Below, in pieces: positions 7,829 to 16,643 of a stretch of DNA of 64,000 nt. The notes below the pieces were generated by a model. That model was not told the origin of the DNA. It worked only from the letters and a program-made list of their open reading frames with translations, and did no database searches. Source of the stretch: GCA-020343675 sp964462945 (GTDB taxonomy: Bacteria > Planctomycetota > Phycisphaerae > Sedimentisphaerales > Anaerobacaceae); contig CAYWZW010000023.1 in the NCBI GenBank assembly GCA_964462945.1, forward strand, positions 1-64,000, read 5' to 3'. The translations under genes and the position numbers were made by a program. Position 1 is the first letter of the stretch, and each line of letters begins with the position of its first letter.

Positions 7829-8713
7829 ATGCTTGAACTACCGCTGCGTGAAATGGTCATATTTGTTCTTGTTGCTGCGATATATCTCGCAGCGACGGTA
7901 ATCGGCGTCCTTCAACTGAGGCCCAGAGGCGAGAAATACAGGCGCTCTCTTCTGCCGCTTGTTTGTCTGGCCGTAACACTTGAGGCGGTGATACTCATTT
8001 TCAGGGCCGTTGCGATAAAGGCGGTGCCGTTGACGGGACTATTCGAGTCGATGATTGTCCTGACCATTGTATTCGGTCTGACATACCTCTTTCTGAGTAT
8101 CGCCATCCAGCAGGTGTGGTTCAGCTCAGTGATGGTATGGGTGATGCTGGTGCTTGTCCTGCTGGCAGGGACAGTGGCCGAACCGGCCTCGCAGGCCCAC
8201 TCCGCGGCCTCCACGCCGTGGGCGATTGCTCACGCTATCGCAATGATCCTCGGCGGCGCTGCGGCGATGCTCGCCATGGCAAGCGCGGTGCTCTACCTAT
8301 TTGCCAGGCGTAAACTCAAGCGAAAGGACCTGCTTGAGATCCTCGGCAAGGTGCCCAACATTGAAAAACTCGAGCGAATGAACCTTTTCGGCCTGAAATC
8401 ATGTTTCATCCTGATGACGTTCGGACTGGCCAGCGGCATCGGCCTGGCGGCGACCTCAACCTCGCTCAATATGACCGCTCGTGACTGGCTCACGGACGCC
8501 AAAATCGTCCTTATCCTGGTCGTCTGGTTACTCTTAGGGGCCATCCTGGTACTCTGGAAAATCACCAAGTTGAAGGAAAAGACGATTGCCCATGTGACGC
8601 TCGTCGCATTTGCATTGATTCTATTTGCAGTGGTAGGAACCTCGATATTCTGTGGGACGGGGCACGACTTTGCCCACGGCGATGAGGTGGAGACGGCCGA
8701 GCCGGCAAGATAA
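7829..8713 (+). CDS. CcsA/HemX-like membrane protein
   Basis: 294-residue integral membrane protein with eight or so hydrophobic helices, of the cytochrome c assembly (CcsA/HemX) family. Segments that fit are the helix HAIAMILGGAAAMLAMASAVLYLFARRKLKRK and the later GLKSCFILMTFGLASGIG and DAKIVLILVVWLLLGA. In other bacteria a homologue called HemX precedes hemA and influences glutamyl-tRNA reductase amount, while CcsA passes heme to apocytochrome c. Position directly before hemA favours HemX, but the many multiheme cytochromes nearby make a heme-handling role just as plausible. Start is the ATG two bases after the ahbB stop, with AAGGAAG in the ahbB tail. Confidence 0.75.
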   Translation: MLELPLREMVIFVLVAAIYLAATVIGVLQLRPRGEKYRRSLLPLVCLAVTLEAVILIFRAVAIKAVPLTGLFESMIVLTIVFGLTYLFLSIAIQQVWFSSVMVWVMLVLVLLAGTVAEPASQAHSAASTPWAIAHAIAMILGGAAAMLAMASAVLYLFARRKLKRKDLLEILGKVPNIEKLERMNLFGLKSCFILMTFGLASGIGLAATSTSLNMTARDWLTDAKIVLILVVWLLLGAILVLWKITKLKEKTIAHVTLVAFALILFAVVGTSIFCGTGHDFAHGDEVETAEPAR

Positions 8714-8722
8714 GAGCAGAAC

Positions 8723-10030
8723 ATGAAGATCGTCGTATTGGGACTCAATCACAAGACTGCGTCGCTGGGGATTCGCGAGAAGCTGGCCTTCGATGCGAAA
8801 GCCGCGAGGGAGGCACTCTGCGAGTTGAAAAAGAGGTTCGCCCAGGCCGAGTTCGTGCTTCTATCGACGTGTAACCGCGTCGAATTGTACTGTGCCGGCA
8901 AACACTGCCAGGGGGCCGATCCGGACCGGCTCGCCGAGTTCCTTGCAGATTTCCAGGGCGTCGAGCTGGACAAGTTCCGCCGGTTTCTATACACATACGA
9001 AAATGAAGACGCGGTCCGGCACCTGCTGACCGTCGCATCGAGCATGGACAGCCTCGTGGTGGGCGAGGCTCAGATCATCGGCCAGGTCAAAGAGAGCTAC
9101 AGGCTTGCCTGTGCGGCAAAAGCCACGGGCAAGGTCCTCAACCGGCTGTTTCACTGTGCTTTTGCCACCAGTAAGACGGTGTACACGACGACCTCTATCT
9201 CAAACGGCCGGGTGAGCGTGGCCGGAGTTGCGGTCGAGCTGGCCAAGCAGCTTTTTGCCGATATCTCATCGGCCAGGGTGGTCGTCATCGGCGCCGGGGA
9301 CATGGGCCAGTTGATTGTTCAGCACCTGCTTCAAGCTGGAGCCCGGAATATAACGGTCGTTAACCGCTCTTACGATCGTGGTCTGAAGCTGGCCGAACAG
9401 TACGGCATCACGGCTCAGCAATGGGAACAACTGGACGAGCAGTTGATCGGTGCAAACGTAGTCATTGCCTCCGCTTCGACGCAGGATTACCTGTTCAGGA
9501 AGGACTCATTCAAAGAGATAGCGGCCCGCCGCAAGGAAGGGGCACTGCTGATTATCGATATCGCCGTGCCGCGGAACTTCGAGCCTGCCGTCAACGAGTT
9601 CGAGGGCATCTACCTTTACAGTGTTGATGATCTGGCGGCGGTGGTCGAGCAGAATCGCAAGGCTCGTGAGCGGGATACGGCCCGAGGCATGGAGATCGTC
9701 CTTCAAAACGTCACGGACTTTATGGAATGGTTCGGGGCCAAGGACATAGGGCCTCTGATCGGCCGGATGAAAGAGCAATTCGCACAGATCGGCAAGAATG
9801 AGATGGAGCGGTTCTTCGTCGGGGCCAGGGAGAAAGCCTCGTGCAAAGAGGTCATGGAGGCCATGGTCAACCGGGTGGTCAATAAGCTGCTGCATTGCGT
9901 GATTAAGAACGTCAACGTCGTGGCCAAAGAGAATGGTGCGGCCGAGGCGGCAAGACTGGTGGACCATATTGTCAGGCAGGCCGAAGAGATAACGTCCGAG
10001 CCGAATAACAAGGGGGACGCGCGGTCGTGA
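8723..10030 (+). CDS. hemA: glutamyl-tRNA reductase
   Basis: Reduces glutamyl-tRNA(Glu) to glutamate-1-semialdehyde, the first committed step of the C5 route to 5-aminolevulinate. The 435-residue protein has the N-terminal catalytic domain (GLNHKTASLGIREKLAF, LLSTCNRVELYC with the nucleophile at Cys50, SLVVGEAQIIGQVKESY), the NADPH-binding domain (VVVIGAGDMGQLIVQHL, ITVVNRSYDRG) and the C-terminal helical dimerisation domain. Length and motifs are standard. The last four bases overlap the ahbD start (GTGA), implying translational coupling to the heme-synthesis radical SAM gene. Confidence 0.95.
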   Translation: MKIVVLGLNHKTASLGIREKLAFDAKAAREALCELKKRFAQAEFVLLSTCNRVELYCAGKHCQGADPDRLAEFLADFQGVELDKFRRFLYTYENEDAVRHLLTVASSMDSLVVGEAQIIGQVKESYRLACAAKATGKVLNRLFHCAFATSKTVYTTTSISNGRVSVAGVAVELAKQLFADISSARVVVIGAGDMGQLIVQHLLQAGARNITVVNRSYDRGLKLAEQYGITAQQWEQLDEQLIGANVVIASASTQDYLFRKDSFKEIAARRKEGALLIIDIAVPRNFEPAVNEFEGIYLYSVDDLAAVVEQNRKARERDTARGMEIVLQNVTDFMEWFGAKDIGPLIGRMKEQFAQIGKNEMERFFVGAREKASCKEVMEAMVNRVVNKLLHCVIKNVNVVAKENGAAEAARLVDHIVRQAEEITSEPNNKGDARS

Positions 10031-11136
10031 AGGATTCGTCAGGGGCAAAGCAGATTCTGAGACTCTTGTTTTGGGAGAGCACGATACGATGCAATCTCGC
10101 CTGCGCGCACTGCCGCCGCGTGGAGTCCGACGAAACAGCCCACAGAGATATGTCCACCGAACAGGCGGAAGGTCTTATCGAGCAGTTGGCTGAGCTGGGC
10201 AGAGGCCAGCCGATGATGCCCGTCCTGGTGTTTTCCGGGGGTGAGCCGCTCTGTCGGGAAGATTTGTTCGAGCTGATCGAGCAGGCTAAGTCTTTGGGAA
10301 TCACTCCTGCCCTTGCGACGAATGGAACGCTGATAGATACCGCTGTGGCCGAGCAGATACATGACAGTGGAGTGGCCAGAGTGTCGGTGAGTCTGGATGG
10401 AGCGACCGCTGAAGTTCACGACAGGCTGCGCCGGTTGAAGGGGTCATTTGCAAAGGCTGTTGAGGGCATCGGGCATCTTAGCCATAGGAAGGTGCCCTTT
10501 CAGATAAATGTAACCTTGACCCGGCATAACGCCGGGCAACTGAAAGAAGTCTATAAGCTTGCCAGATCGCTCGGGGCCGTCGCGGTGCATATATTCATGC
10601 TGGTACCCGTCGGCTGTGGGCGGTCTCTGGCGGACACGGACATGTTGTCAGCCGGGCAGTACGAACAGAAAATGCTGGAGATATGCAGGCTGGACGGTCA
10701 GGGCCAATTGCAGATGAAGGTGACCTGCGGGCCTCATTATGAGCGTGTGATCAGACAAGAGGGCTTGTACAAGTCTCGCCTGGAGGCGGGCCGCGGGGGC
10801 GGCGCCGTTCCCGGCAGGAGCGGACATGGAGGCGCATCGAAAGGCTGTCTTGCAGGTCTTGGAGTGTTGTTCGTGGGCCACCAGGGGGACGTTTTTCCCT
10901 GCGGTTATCTGCCGGTGAAATGCGGCAACGTGCTTGAGCAGAGGCTCTGCGATATATGGTACAGCAGCGAAGACCTTGCCCGGATGCGGGACAGCAGCGC
11001 GCTTGAAGGCAAATGCGGCGTCTGCGGCTACAGGCAGATATGCGGCGGCTGCCGGGGCCGGGCGTACGCCGCTACGGGCAACTATATGGCCGAAGAACCC
11101 TTCTGTGCGTACGTGCCGCCCGAAGTCATTCGTTGA
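10027..11136 (+). CDS. ahbD: radical SAM heme b synthase AhbD
   Basis: Radical SAM enzyme that oxidatively decarboxylates two propionates of iron-coproporphyrin III to vinyl groups, giving heme b in the oxygen-independent siroheme-based pathway. The 369-residue product starts RLLFWESTIRCNLACAHC with the CxxxCxxC cluster at Cys22, 26 and 29, carries the GGEPL motif near residue 75, and ends in a SPASM-type auxiliary cluster region (GKCGVCGYRQICGGCRGRAYA). It starts with GTG overlapping the hemA stop. AhbD rather than AhbC is supported by the short N-terminus that leads straight into LRLLFWE, and by the second radical SAM gene next door being AhbC-like. Confidence 0.88.
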   Translation: MKDSSGAKQILRLLFWESTIRCNLACAHCRRVESDETAHRDMSTEQAEGLIEQLAELGRGQPMMPVLVFSGGEPLCREDLFELIEQAKSLGITPALATNGTLIDTAVAEQIHDSGVARVSVSLDGATAEVHDRLRRLKGSFAKAVEGIGHLSHRKVPFQINVTLTRHNAGQLKEVYKLARSLGAVAVHIFMLVPVGCGRSLADTDMLSAGQYEQKMLEICRLDGQGQLQMKVTCGPHYERVIRQEGLYKSRLEAGRGGGAVPGRSGHGGASKGCLAGLGVLFVGHQGDVFPCGYLPVKCGNVLEQRLCDIWYSSEDLARMRDSSALEGKCGVCGYRQICGGCRGRAYAATGNYMAEEPFCAYVPPEVIR

Positions 11137-11175
11137 TCTATGTAAGTAAAGGCATTAGATTTTTCAGGCTAATCC

Positions 11176-12426
11176 ATGATTAATATCAGTAAATTGTATT
11201 GTGACCAGGTGACACCCGGCGATTGGCTTCGCTACGGCAAGACAGGCTCGGGCGAGCGCGAGGGGCAGAACGTACCCAAGCAGGCATCCGAGAGACGGCC
11301 TATCGTCGTCTGGAATATCACGCGGGCGTGCAATCTCAAGTGCGTGCATTGTTACAACGACAGCGGGGCCTGCAAAGCAAGCGATGAGCTCTCGACCGCG
11401 GAGGCAAAAGGCGTTCTGGACGATCTGGTACAGTTCGGCGTCCCATCGGTTCTGTTTTCCGGCGGCGAGCCGCTGATGCGGCCCGACCTGTTCGATCTGA
11501 TCGGATACGCCGTCGAGCGAGGCATGCGCACGGTCATCTCAACGAACGGCACCCTCATAAAAGCCGAGACGGCAAAGCAAATGAAGCAGCGTGGGGTTTC
11601 GTACGTGGGCATCAGCCTGGATGGTGTAGGCCCGGTCAATGACAAGTTCCGAGGCGTCACGGGTGCGTTCGAAAGGACCGTGGAAGGCATAAAGAACTGC
11701 CAGGATGCCGGCGTGCGAATCGGGCTTCGCCTGACCTTGACCAAGAAGAATGTCCAGGACCTCGAGGGTCTGTTTGACTTCTTCGAGGCAAAGCATATCG
11801 AGCGAGCCTGCTTTTACCATTTTGTCCCGAGCGGCAGAGGCGGAGCTATGGCTGACGAGGACCTGACACACGCTCAAAGCAGAGACGCCGTTGAGACAAT
11901 ATTGGCCAAGACCAAGCTCTTCAAACAAGCCGGCAGAACGACAGACATCCTGACGGTCGATAACCACGTCGATGGCGTATATGTGTACTTGAAACTGCGG
12001 CAGGAGGATTCCAAACATGCAAATGAGGTCTGGAAACTGCTGACCTGGAACGGAGGGGGAATGTACAGCAGCGGGGTCGGCATTGGCTGCATTGATTTCC
12101 ATGGGAAGGTGCATCCCGACCAGTTCTGGTGGCACTACGACCTCGGCGACGTCCGGAAGCGACCCTTCAGCCAGACTTGGATGGACACCGGTGAACCACT
12201 GCTTCGCGGTTTGAAGGATCGCCGCAGTCATATCAAGGGAAGATGCAGACTCTGTCAGTTTTTCGACGCTTGCGGCGGGAGTTTGAGGGTCCGTGCCGAC
12301 CTGCATTTTGGCGACCCATGGGCTCCGGACCCCGCGTGTTACTTAACGGATGCTGAAATAGGCCTGGATGAGGGAAAACAGGCCCAACTGAAACGCACCG
12401 GAGAGATCTTCCAGATGCCCAAGTAG
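11176..12426 (+). CDS. ahbC: 12,18-didecarboxysiroheme deacetylase AhbC
   Basis: Radical SAM enzyme that removes the acetate-derived side chains of 12,18-didecarboxysiroheme to give iron-coproporphyrin III. The N-terminus MINISKLYCDQVTPGDWLRYG is the AhbC hallmark, followed by VVWNITRACNLKCVHCY (Cys52, 56, 59) and FSGGEPLMRPDLF. A second cluster region lies near the end (GRCRLCQFFDACGGSLRVRA, then ACYLTDAEIG). At 416 residues it is family-sized. It closes the ahbB-hemX-hemA-ahbD-ahbC operon, 39 bases after ahbD. Confidence 0.9.
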   Translation: MINISKLYCDQVTPGDWLRYGKTGSGEREGQNVPKQASERRPIVVWNITRACNLKCVHCYNDSGACKASDELSTAEAKGVLDDLVQFGVPSVLFSGGEPLMRPDLFDLIGYAVERGMRTVISTNGTLIKAETAKQMKQRGVSYVGISLDGVGPVNDKFRGVTGAFERTVEGIKNCQDAGVRIGLRLTLTKKNVQDLEGLFDFFEAKHIERACFYHFVPSGRGGAMADEDLTHAQSRDAVETILAKTKLFKQAGRTTDILTVDNHVDGVYVYLKLRQEDSKHANEVWKLLTWNGGGMYSSGVGIGCIDFHGKVHPDQFWWHYDLGDVRKRPFSQTWMDTGEPLLRGLKDRRSHIKGRCRLCQFFDACGGSLRVRADLHFGDPWAPDPACYLTDAEIGLDEGKQAQLKRTGEIFQMPK

Positions 12427-12584
12427 TTGCTGCATGGGCTTGTTCCTCGGATGGATGGGATGCGGCTGACGCCGAAACGGGGGAGAGGCTTTCTGAGGTA
12501 TGTGAACATTCTTATATTTTGGAAAGTACAGGACTAAAAACGACAGTGAAATACAGACTTTTTCTCGCAGATGGGAAATTTACC

Positions 12585-12613
12585 TTGCTTTCCTGTCGCA
12601 AAAAGGGTAAAAT
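12585..12613 (+). promoter_or_regulatory. putative sigma-70 promoter of histidine kinase gene
   Basis: TTGCTT (12585-12590), 17 bases, TAAAAT (12608-12613), the same -10 box as in front of ahbB. It gives a leader of about 90 bases before the kinase start. Confidence 0.4.
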
Positions 12614-12709
12614 GTCCTCTGTCTGGGAAAGCGCTACGTGCAGGACGCTGGGCTCGGAAATCTGAAAGAGCGTCAGCGTGGTGCCGGAAGGAAAGGGTGA
12701 GAAACGGCT

Positions 12710-14542
12710 ATGGTTGTAAAGTCAGTTATGGCGACCGATTTCACGGACAAGCCAACTCAATGTACTCGCGAAGTCCTCGTGGAGCAGATCCTTTGGCTGA
12801 TACGGCTGAGGTGGATAGCCGTCGGCGGGATGATAGCAGCGGCTCTGTTAGGCAGCCACGTTTTTCCCGTCCTGGCGAACCCGGTGCCCATCTACGGCTG
12901 TGCTGCGGCCCTGCTGATCTCTAACGTCTCGTATTTCCTGGCGGCTACAAAGAGGCCGCAAGAGGCCGGTCCAAGAGATCTGGTGCTAGGGATGATACAG
13001 GTGGAGCTGGACTTATTCATCCTCACGGCGGTCCTGCATTTTTCCGGCGGTGTCGTTAATCCGTTCTTCCTTTTCTATATATTCCATGTCATTATTGCCG
13101 CGATCATATTGCCGCGGAATCTGTCATTTTGCGTCGGTCTGACGGCGATACTGCTTTCTGGTCTCTTAGAGGTCAATGAACTGCAGGGAGGCACTTTGTT
13201 AGGCTATCATCCCCTTCGGCTTTCCGCCGCCGGAGGTCTGTGGCGAAATCCCGTGTACGAGCTTGGAATATTTGCCGCGTTTTCCTGCACCGTGATGCTC
13301 GCACAGTATCTAACCAGGATGATCATCACGCGAATGACCGCCAAGGAGCTCGAGGCGGCACGAAACCATGATGTGCTCAGCGCTATTATCAACGCGATGT
13401 CTGAGGGGCTCGTATTCGTCACTAATGAGGGTAACGTGGCGATCTGCAATCCCGCGGCGCAGCTTTGGAAAGAGTCGAACGACGTCAGCCGGCCGGGGCA
13501 TGCACTTGACGATTTCCCCCGTCCCCTGGCAGAGGCGCTGAAGACTCTTGTTCTGTCGAATGACAAAACCGCAGCGGGGGAAACGTCCATCACATTTGAG
13601 ACCTCCGGCCCGCAAACGAGATACGTGGAAGCAAGGGGCTGCCCGGTCGTCGGCATTGACGGGAAGAAGCTGGGATATGTCATTGTCGGTCAGGATTTGA
13701 CCGAGCACAAAAGGCTGGAGACTGATTTGCGGGATCGCACTGAAGAGTTGACGGGTATCAACGAAATCCTGAAGATGTCGCGGCTGGAAATGGCCCAGCG
13801 GGAGAAGATGGTGGCGATCGGTCAGATGGCAACGGGCATCGCCCATGAGATCGGCAATCCGCTGGCCAGCATTTCTTCGGTCGCACAGTATCTGGTCAGA
13901 AAGCTTACAGTGCACGAACACAAGGAGCACTTATTGGTGATCCAATATCACGTCAGCCGAATTTCGAATATTCTCAAACGAATGCTGAGCTTGTCGCGGC
14001 CGGCGACGAGCGAGTATCGCTGGACGGACGTCAACGAGCTGATAGACAACACCCTGTCACTCATCAATTTTGACAGACGCGCGCGGTCGGTCACTATCAA
14101 GAACATGGCCAATCCCGAGTTGCCGACGGTGTGGCTCAACCCGCAGCACTTCGAGCAGGTGTTTCTCAACATCTTCATCAACGCTTTGGACGCGATGAAC
14201 GCCCGGCAGAACGAACAGGAGCATGTTCTTGAGATAACAAGGGAGCTACAGGACGGCATGATCGAGATCCGAACCAGTGACACGGGCATTGGGATGAGCC
14301 CCGAAGTCTGCAAACGGGCCTTCGAGTCTTTCTTTACGACCAAGGAGATCGGCAAAGGAACGGGGCTGGGGCTGTTTATCAGCCAGAATCTCGTCACGGA
14401 GGTCGATGGCACGATCGCGCTGGAGTCGGAGCTGGGCAAAGGAACAACCGTCATCATCCGAATTCCTACAAGACCCAAGAAGGATTTAATCGCCGGGGAT
14501 GACGCCGAGAGCGGTTTCCTCCACAGGGCCAAGGCCGTCTGA
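12710..14542 (+). CDS. membrane histidine kinase with RegB-type quinone motif
   Basis: 610-residue sensor kinase. Residues about 25-205 hold six hydrophobic helices; between two of them is LHFSGGVVNPFFLF, whose GGVVNPF (residues 113-119) is exactly the GGxxNPF heptapeptide that in RegB/PrrB binds ubiquinone. A PAS domain follows (about 220-335), then a dimerisation domain with the phospho-acceptor in IAHEIGNPLASISS (His379), and an HATPase domain with N box (NIFINALDAMN), G1 (DTGIGM) and G2 (GKGTGLGLFIS). The kinase core is NtrB/AtoS-like. It is followed 81 bases later by an NtrC-type regulator, its presumable partner. A later ATG at 12728 is an alternative start. Quinone sensing is inferred from the motif. 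Confidence 0.85.
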   Translation: MVVKSVMATDFTDKPTQCTREVLVEQILWLIRLRWIAVGGMIAAALLGSHVFPVLANPVPIYGCAAALLISNVSYFLAATKRPQEAGPRDLVLGMIQVELDLFILTAVLHFSGGVVNPFFLFYIFHVIIAAIILPRNLSFCVGLTAILLSGLLEVNELQGGTLLGYHPLRLSAAGGLWRNPVYELGIFAAFSCTVMLAQYLTRMIITRMTAKELEAARNHDVLSAIINAMSEGLVFVTNEGNVAICNPAAQLWKESNDVSRPGHALDDFPRPLAEALKTLVLSNDKTAAGETSITFETSGPQTRYVEARGCPVVGIDGKKLGYVIVGQDLTEHKRLETDLRDRTEELTGINEILKMSRLEMAQREKMVAIGQMATGIAHEIGNPLASISSVAQYLVRKLTVHEHKEHLLVIQYHVSRISNILKRMLSLSRPATSEYRWTDVNELIDNTLSLINFDRRARSVTIKNMANPELPTVWLNPQHFEQVFLNIFINALDAMNARQNEQEHVLEITRELQDGMIEIRTSDTGIGMSPEVCKRAFESFFTTKEIGKGTGLGLFISQNLVTEVDGTIALESELGKGTTVIIRIPTRPKKDLIAGDDAESGFLHRAKAV

Positions 14543-14623
14543 ACGATGCCGCGGAAGACCGGCGGCAATATGTGTTGGTTGTTGGGAAGAAAGATACTTA
14601 TTGAAAAAAGGTGCTAACGAGCA

Positions 14624-16012
14624 ATGAACAGGAAAATACTATTGGCGGACGATGAAGTCACCTTCCGGAAAACCTTCGCCAAGGTTCTTGAGGAAGAAGG
14701 CATGTCGGTGACAGAGGTAGGCAGCGGAACGGAGGCCATCGATGCCGTTACGAAGCAGCGCTTTGCCGTGGCCATACTGGACATCCGAATGCCGGGAGCG
14801 GACGGCATCAAGGTTTTGCGGGAGATCATGCGAATAAGACCTGAGACACGCGTAATCATGATAACTGCTTACGGCACCGTCGAGATGGCTGTTGAGGCGG
14901 TGAAGCTCGGCGCATGCGACTACGTAATGAAGCCGGTCGTGATGGATGATATCGTGACGAAAATCCGGCAAAACATGCGGTACCTGGAGCTGCAGGAGGA
15001 AAACAAACAGCTCAAACAGGAGCTGAGCGGCCGATTCGATATCGCACAGATTGTGGGCCGGTCTCCCGCGATGCAGAACGTTTTTCAGATGATTCGCAAG
15101 GTGGCCCCGACGAAGAGCAACGTGCTGATCACCGGCAAGAGCGGCACCGGCAAGGAATTAGTCGCCCGCGCTATCCATTCGCTGGGCTCTCTGAACGGGA
15201 GCCGTTTCGTTGCGGTCAACTGCAGTGCGATACCCGAGAGCCTGCTCGAGAGCGAATTGTTCGGGCATAAGAGGGGCAGTTTCACATCCGCCTTTCAAGA
15301 CAAAGAAGGCCTCTTCGAATGCGCTCGCAATGGGACCTTGTTTTTGGATGAAATCGGTTATATGCCGCTGAGCTGCCAGGTGAAGCTTCTTCGCGCCGTG
15401 GAGCACAGGCAGATCATACCGGTAGGCTCTACGGAACCCATTGACATTGATTTACGTCTGATTGCGGCCACGAATAAGGACCTTGCAAAAGAGATCAAAG
15501 CAGGCCGGTTTCGAGAAGATCTGTATTACAGGATGAATGTTGTGGGTATCCATCTTCCTCCGCTGCATGAGAGGAAAGAGGACATTCCGCTCTTGGTGGA
15601 ACACTTCATAAAGAAATATAACGCCGAGATGGGCAAGCACTGCGTTGGAGTAAGTGACGACGTGATGCGGCTGCTCATGAGCTATGATTGGAAAGGCAAC
15701 ATAAGAGAAATGCAGAACGTGATCGAGCGGGCGGTCATATTCTCCGAGGATGATGTCATCAAGATGTCTGATATCGGCTTATTAGGCTGCCATGTCGTGT
15801 CGCTCAGCGAAGAAAACGAGAACCTTCAGGCGGCCGTCAGAGCGTACGAAAAAGAGCACATTTTCCGGGTTTTGAACAAGCACGACTGGAACAAGGTTGA
15901 AGCAGCCAAGGCGTTGAACGTCGGATTGTCGAGCTTGTATCGAAAAATCGATGAGCTGGAAATTGATTCTCAGAGACCCCATCGCGAAAAGAAGGGACCA
16001 GCCGTGGCTTAG
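14624..16012 (+). CDS. NtrC-family sigma-54-dependent response regulator
   Basis: 462-residue three-domain activator: receiver (phosphorylation at Asp53 in VAILDIRMPG), AAA+ ATPase (Walker A GKSGTGKE, Walker B GTLFLDEIG, arginine region FREDLYYRMNVV) and a Fis-type helix-turn-helix (WNKVEAAKALNVGLSSLYRKI). The loop that contacts sigma-54, normally GAFTGA, reads GSFTSA here (residues 218-223), an unusual variant keeping the key Phe-Thr. It follows the RegB-motif kinase and is probably phosphorylated by it. Two sigma-54-type promoters in front of cytochrome genes (27847-27862 and 38966-38981) are plausible targets. Confidence 0.9.
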   Translation: MNRKILLADDEVTFRKTFAKVLEEEGMSVTEVGSGTEAIDAVTKQRFAVAILDIRMPGADGIKVLREIMRIRPETRVIMITAYGTVEMAVEAVKLGACDYVMKPVVMDDIVTKIRQNMRYLELQEENKQLKQELSGRFDIAQIVGRSPAMQNVFQMIRKVAPTKSNVLITGKSGTGKELVARAIHSLGSLNGSRFVAVNCSAIPESLLESELFGHKRGSFTSAFQDKEGLFECARNGTLFLDEIGYMPLSCQVKLLRAVEHRQIIPVGSTEPIDIDLRLIAATNKDLAKEIKAGRFREDLYYRMNVVGIHLPPLHERKEDIPLLVEHFIKKYNAEMGKHCVGVSDDVMRLLMSYDWKGNIREMQNVIERAVIFSEDDVIKMSDIGLLGCHVVSLSEENENLQAAVRAYEKEHIFRVLNKHDWNKVEAAKALNVGLSSLYRKIDELEIDSQRPHREKKGPAVA

Positions 16013-16077
16013 ATTATCGCCAGTGCGCCAATGGCCTCTGATCAACAGGTTCGGGTAAAGATTCTGGAGTCAGAGAG

Positions 16078-16578
16078 ATGAAGATCACAAGGTCTGCCGC
16101 TTATGCGTTACATGCATTGATGTACATGGTCAGGCACAGCACGCAACTGCCGGTCACAACCGCCACCATCGCCAAGGCAGAGGGGATCCCGTCCGACTAT
16201 CTTGCCAAAATATTCCAGCAGCTTGTCAAAGCGCGTTTCGTCAGCGCTGTCAGAGGCAGGAGAAGGGGATATGTTTTTGCCAGACCGCCGGAGCAGATCA
16301 GCCTGCTCGAGCTGTTTGAAGCTGTTGAAGGGGGCCCATTGTTCGACGACTGCTTCTTGAGACATTGCGAATGCGGCGGGACACCGGAGAATTGTCATAT
16401 CTTCTCCGTCTGGGCGGACGCCACACGACAAATCAAGGAGCTGCTTAGCCGGACATCGGTGGCCACGGCCGCCTGGAGCCATCCCGAGCACCGCTTCCTG
16501 AGCTTGTCCGAATCGCTCATCGGCCCAAAGGACAAACAGGGAACAGAGCCCGCGGAATCGGAAATAGCGGCCTTGTAA
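16078..16578 (+). CDS. Rrf2-family transcriptional regulator
   Basis: 166-residue winged-helix regulator of the Rrf2 family (MKITRSAAYALHALMYM, the recognition part PSDYLAKIFQQLVKARFVSAVRGRRRGY). Cysteines 92, 97, 99 and 106 in DDCFLRHCECGGTPENCHIF correspond in spacing to the three cluster ligands of IscR/NsrR, so an iron-sulfur cluster sensing redox, NO or iron status is likely. It follows the NtrC-type regulator by 65 bases and converges on hemL. Control of the heme or cytochrome genes is a reasonable inference from location only. Confidence 0.88.
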   Translation: MKITRSAAYALHALMYMVRHSTQLPVTTATIAKAEGIPSDYLAKIFQQLVKARFVSAVRGRRRGYVFARPPEQISLLELFEAVEGGPLFDDCFLRHCECGGTPENCHIFSVWADATRQIKELLSRTSVATAAWSHPEHRFLSLSESLIGPKDKQGTEPAESEIAAL

Positions 16579-16643
16579 AGCATCCAAACACCTCTCTGGA
16601 CGCATTGTGAGAACCCTCACTGCACCCTGCCGAATGGCAGGTG

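Noticed and set aside
11539..12306. Minus-strand frame (255 codons) opposite ahbC
   Set aside because: No motif, no ribosome site, fully covered by ahbC.
12614..12709. Riboswitch in the leader of the first kinase gene
   Set aside because: GC-rich segments can fold, but no conserved riboswitch core is recognisable.
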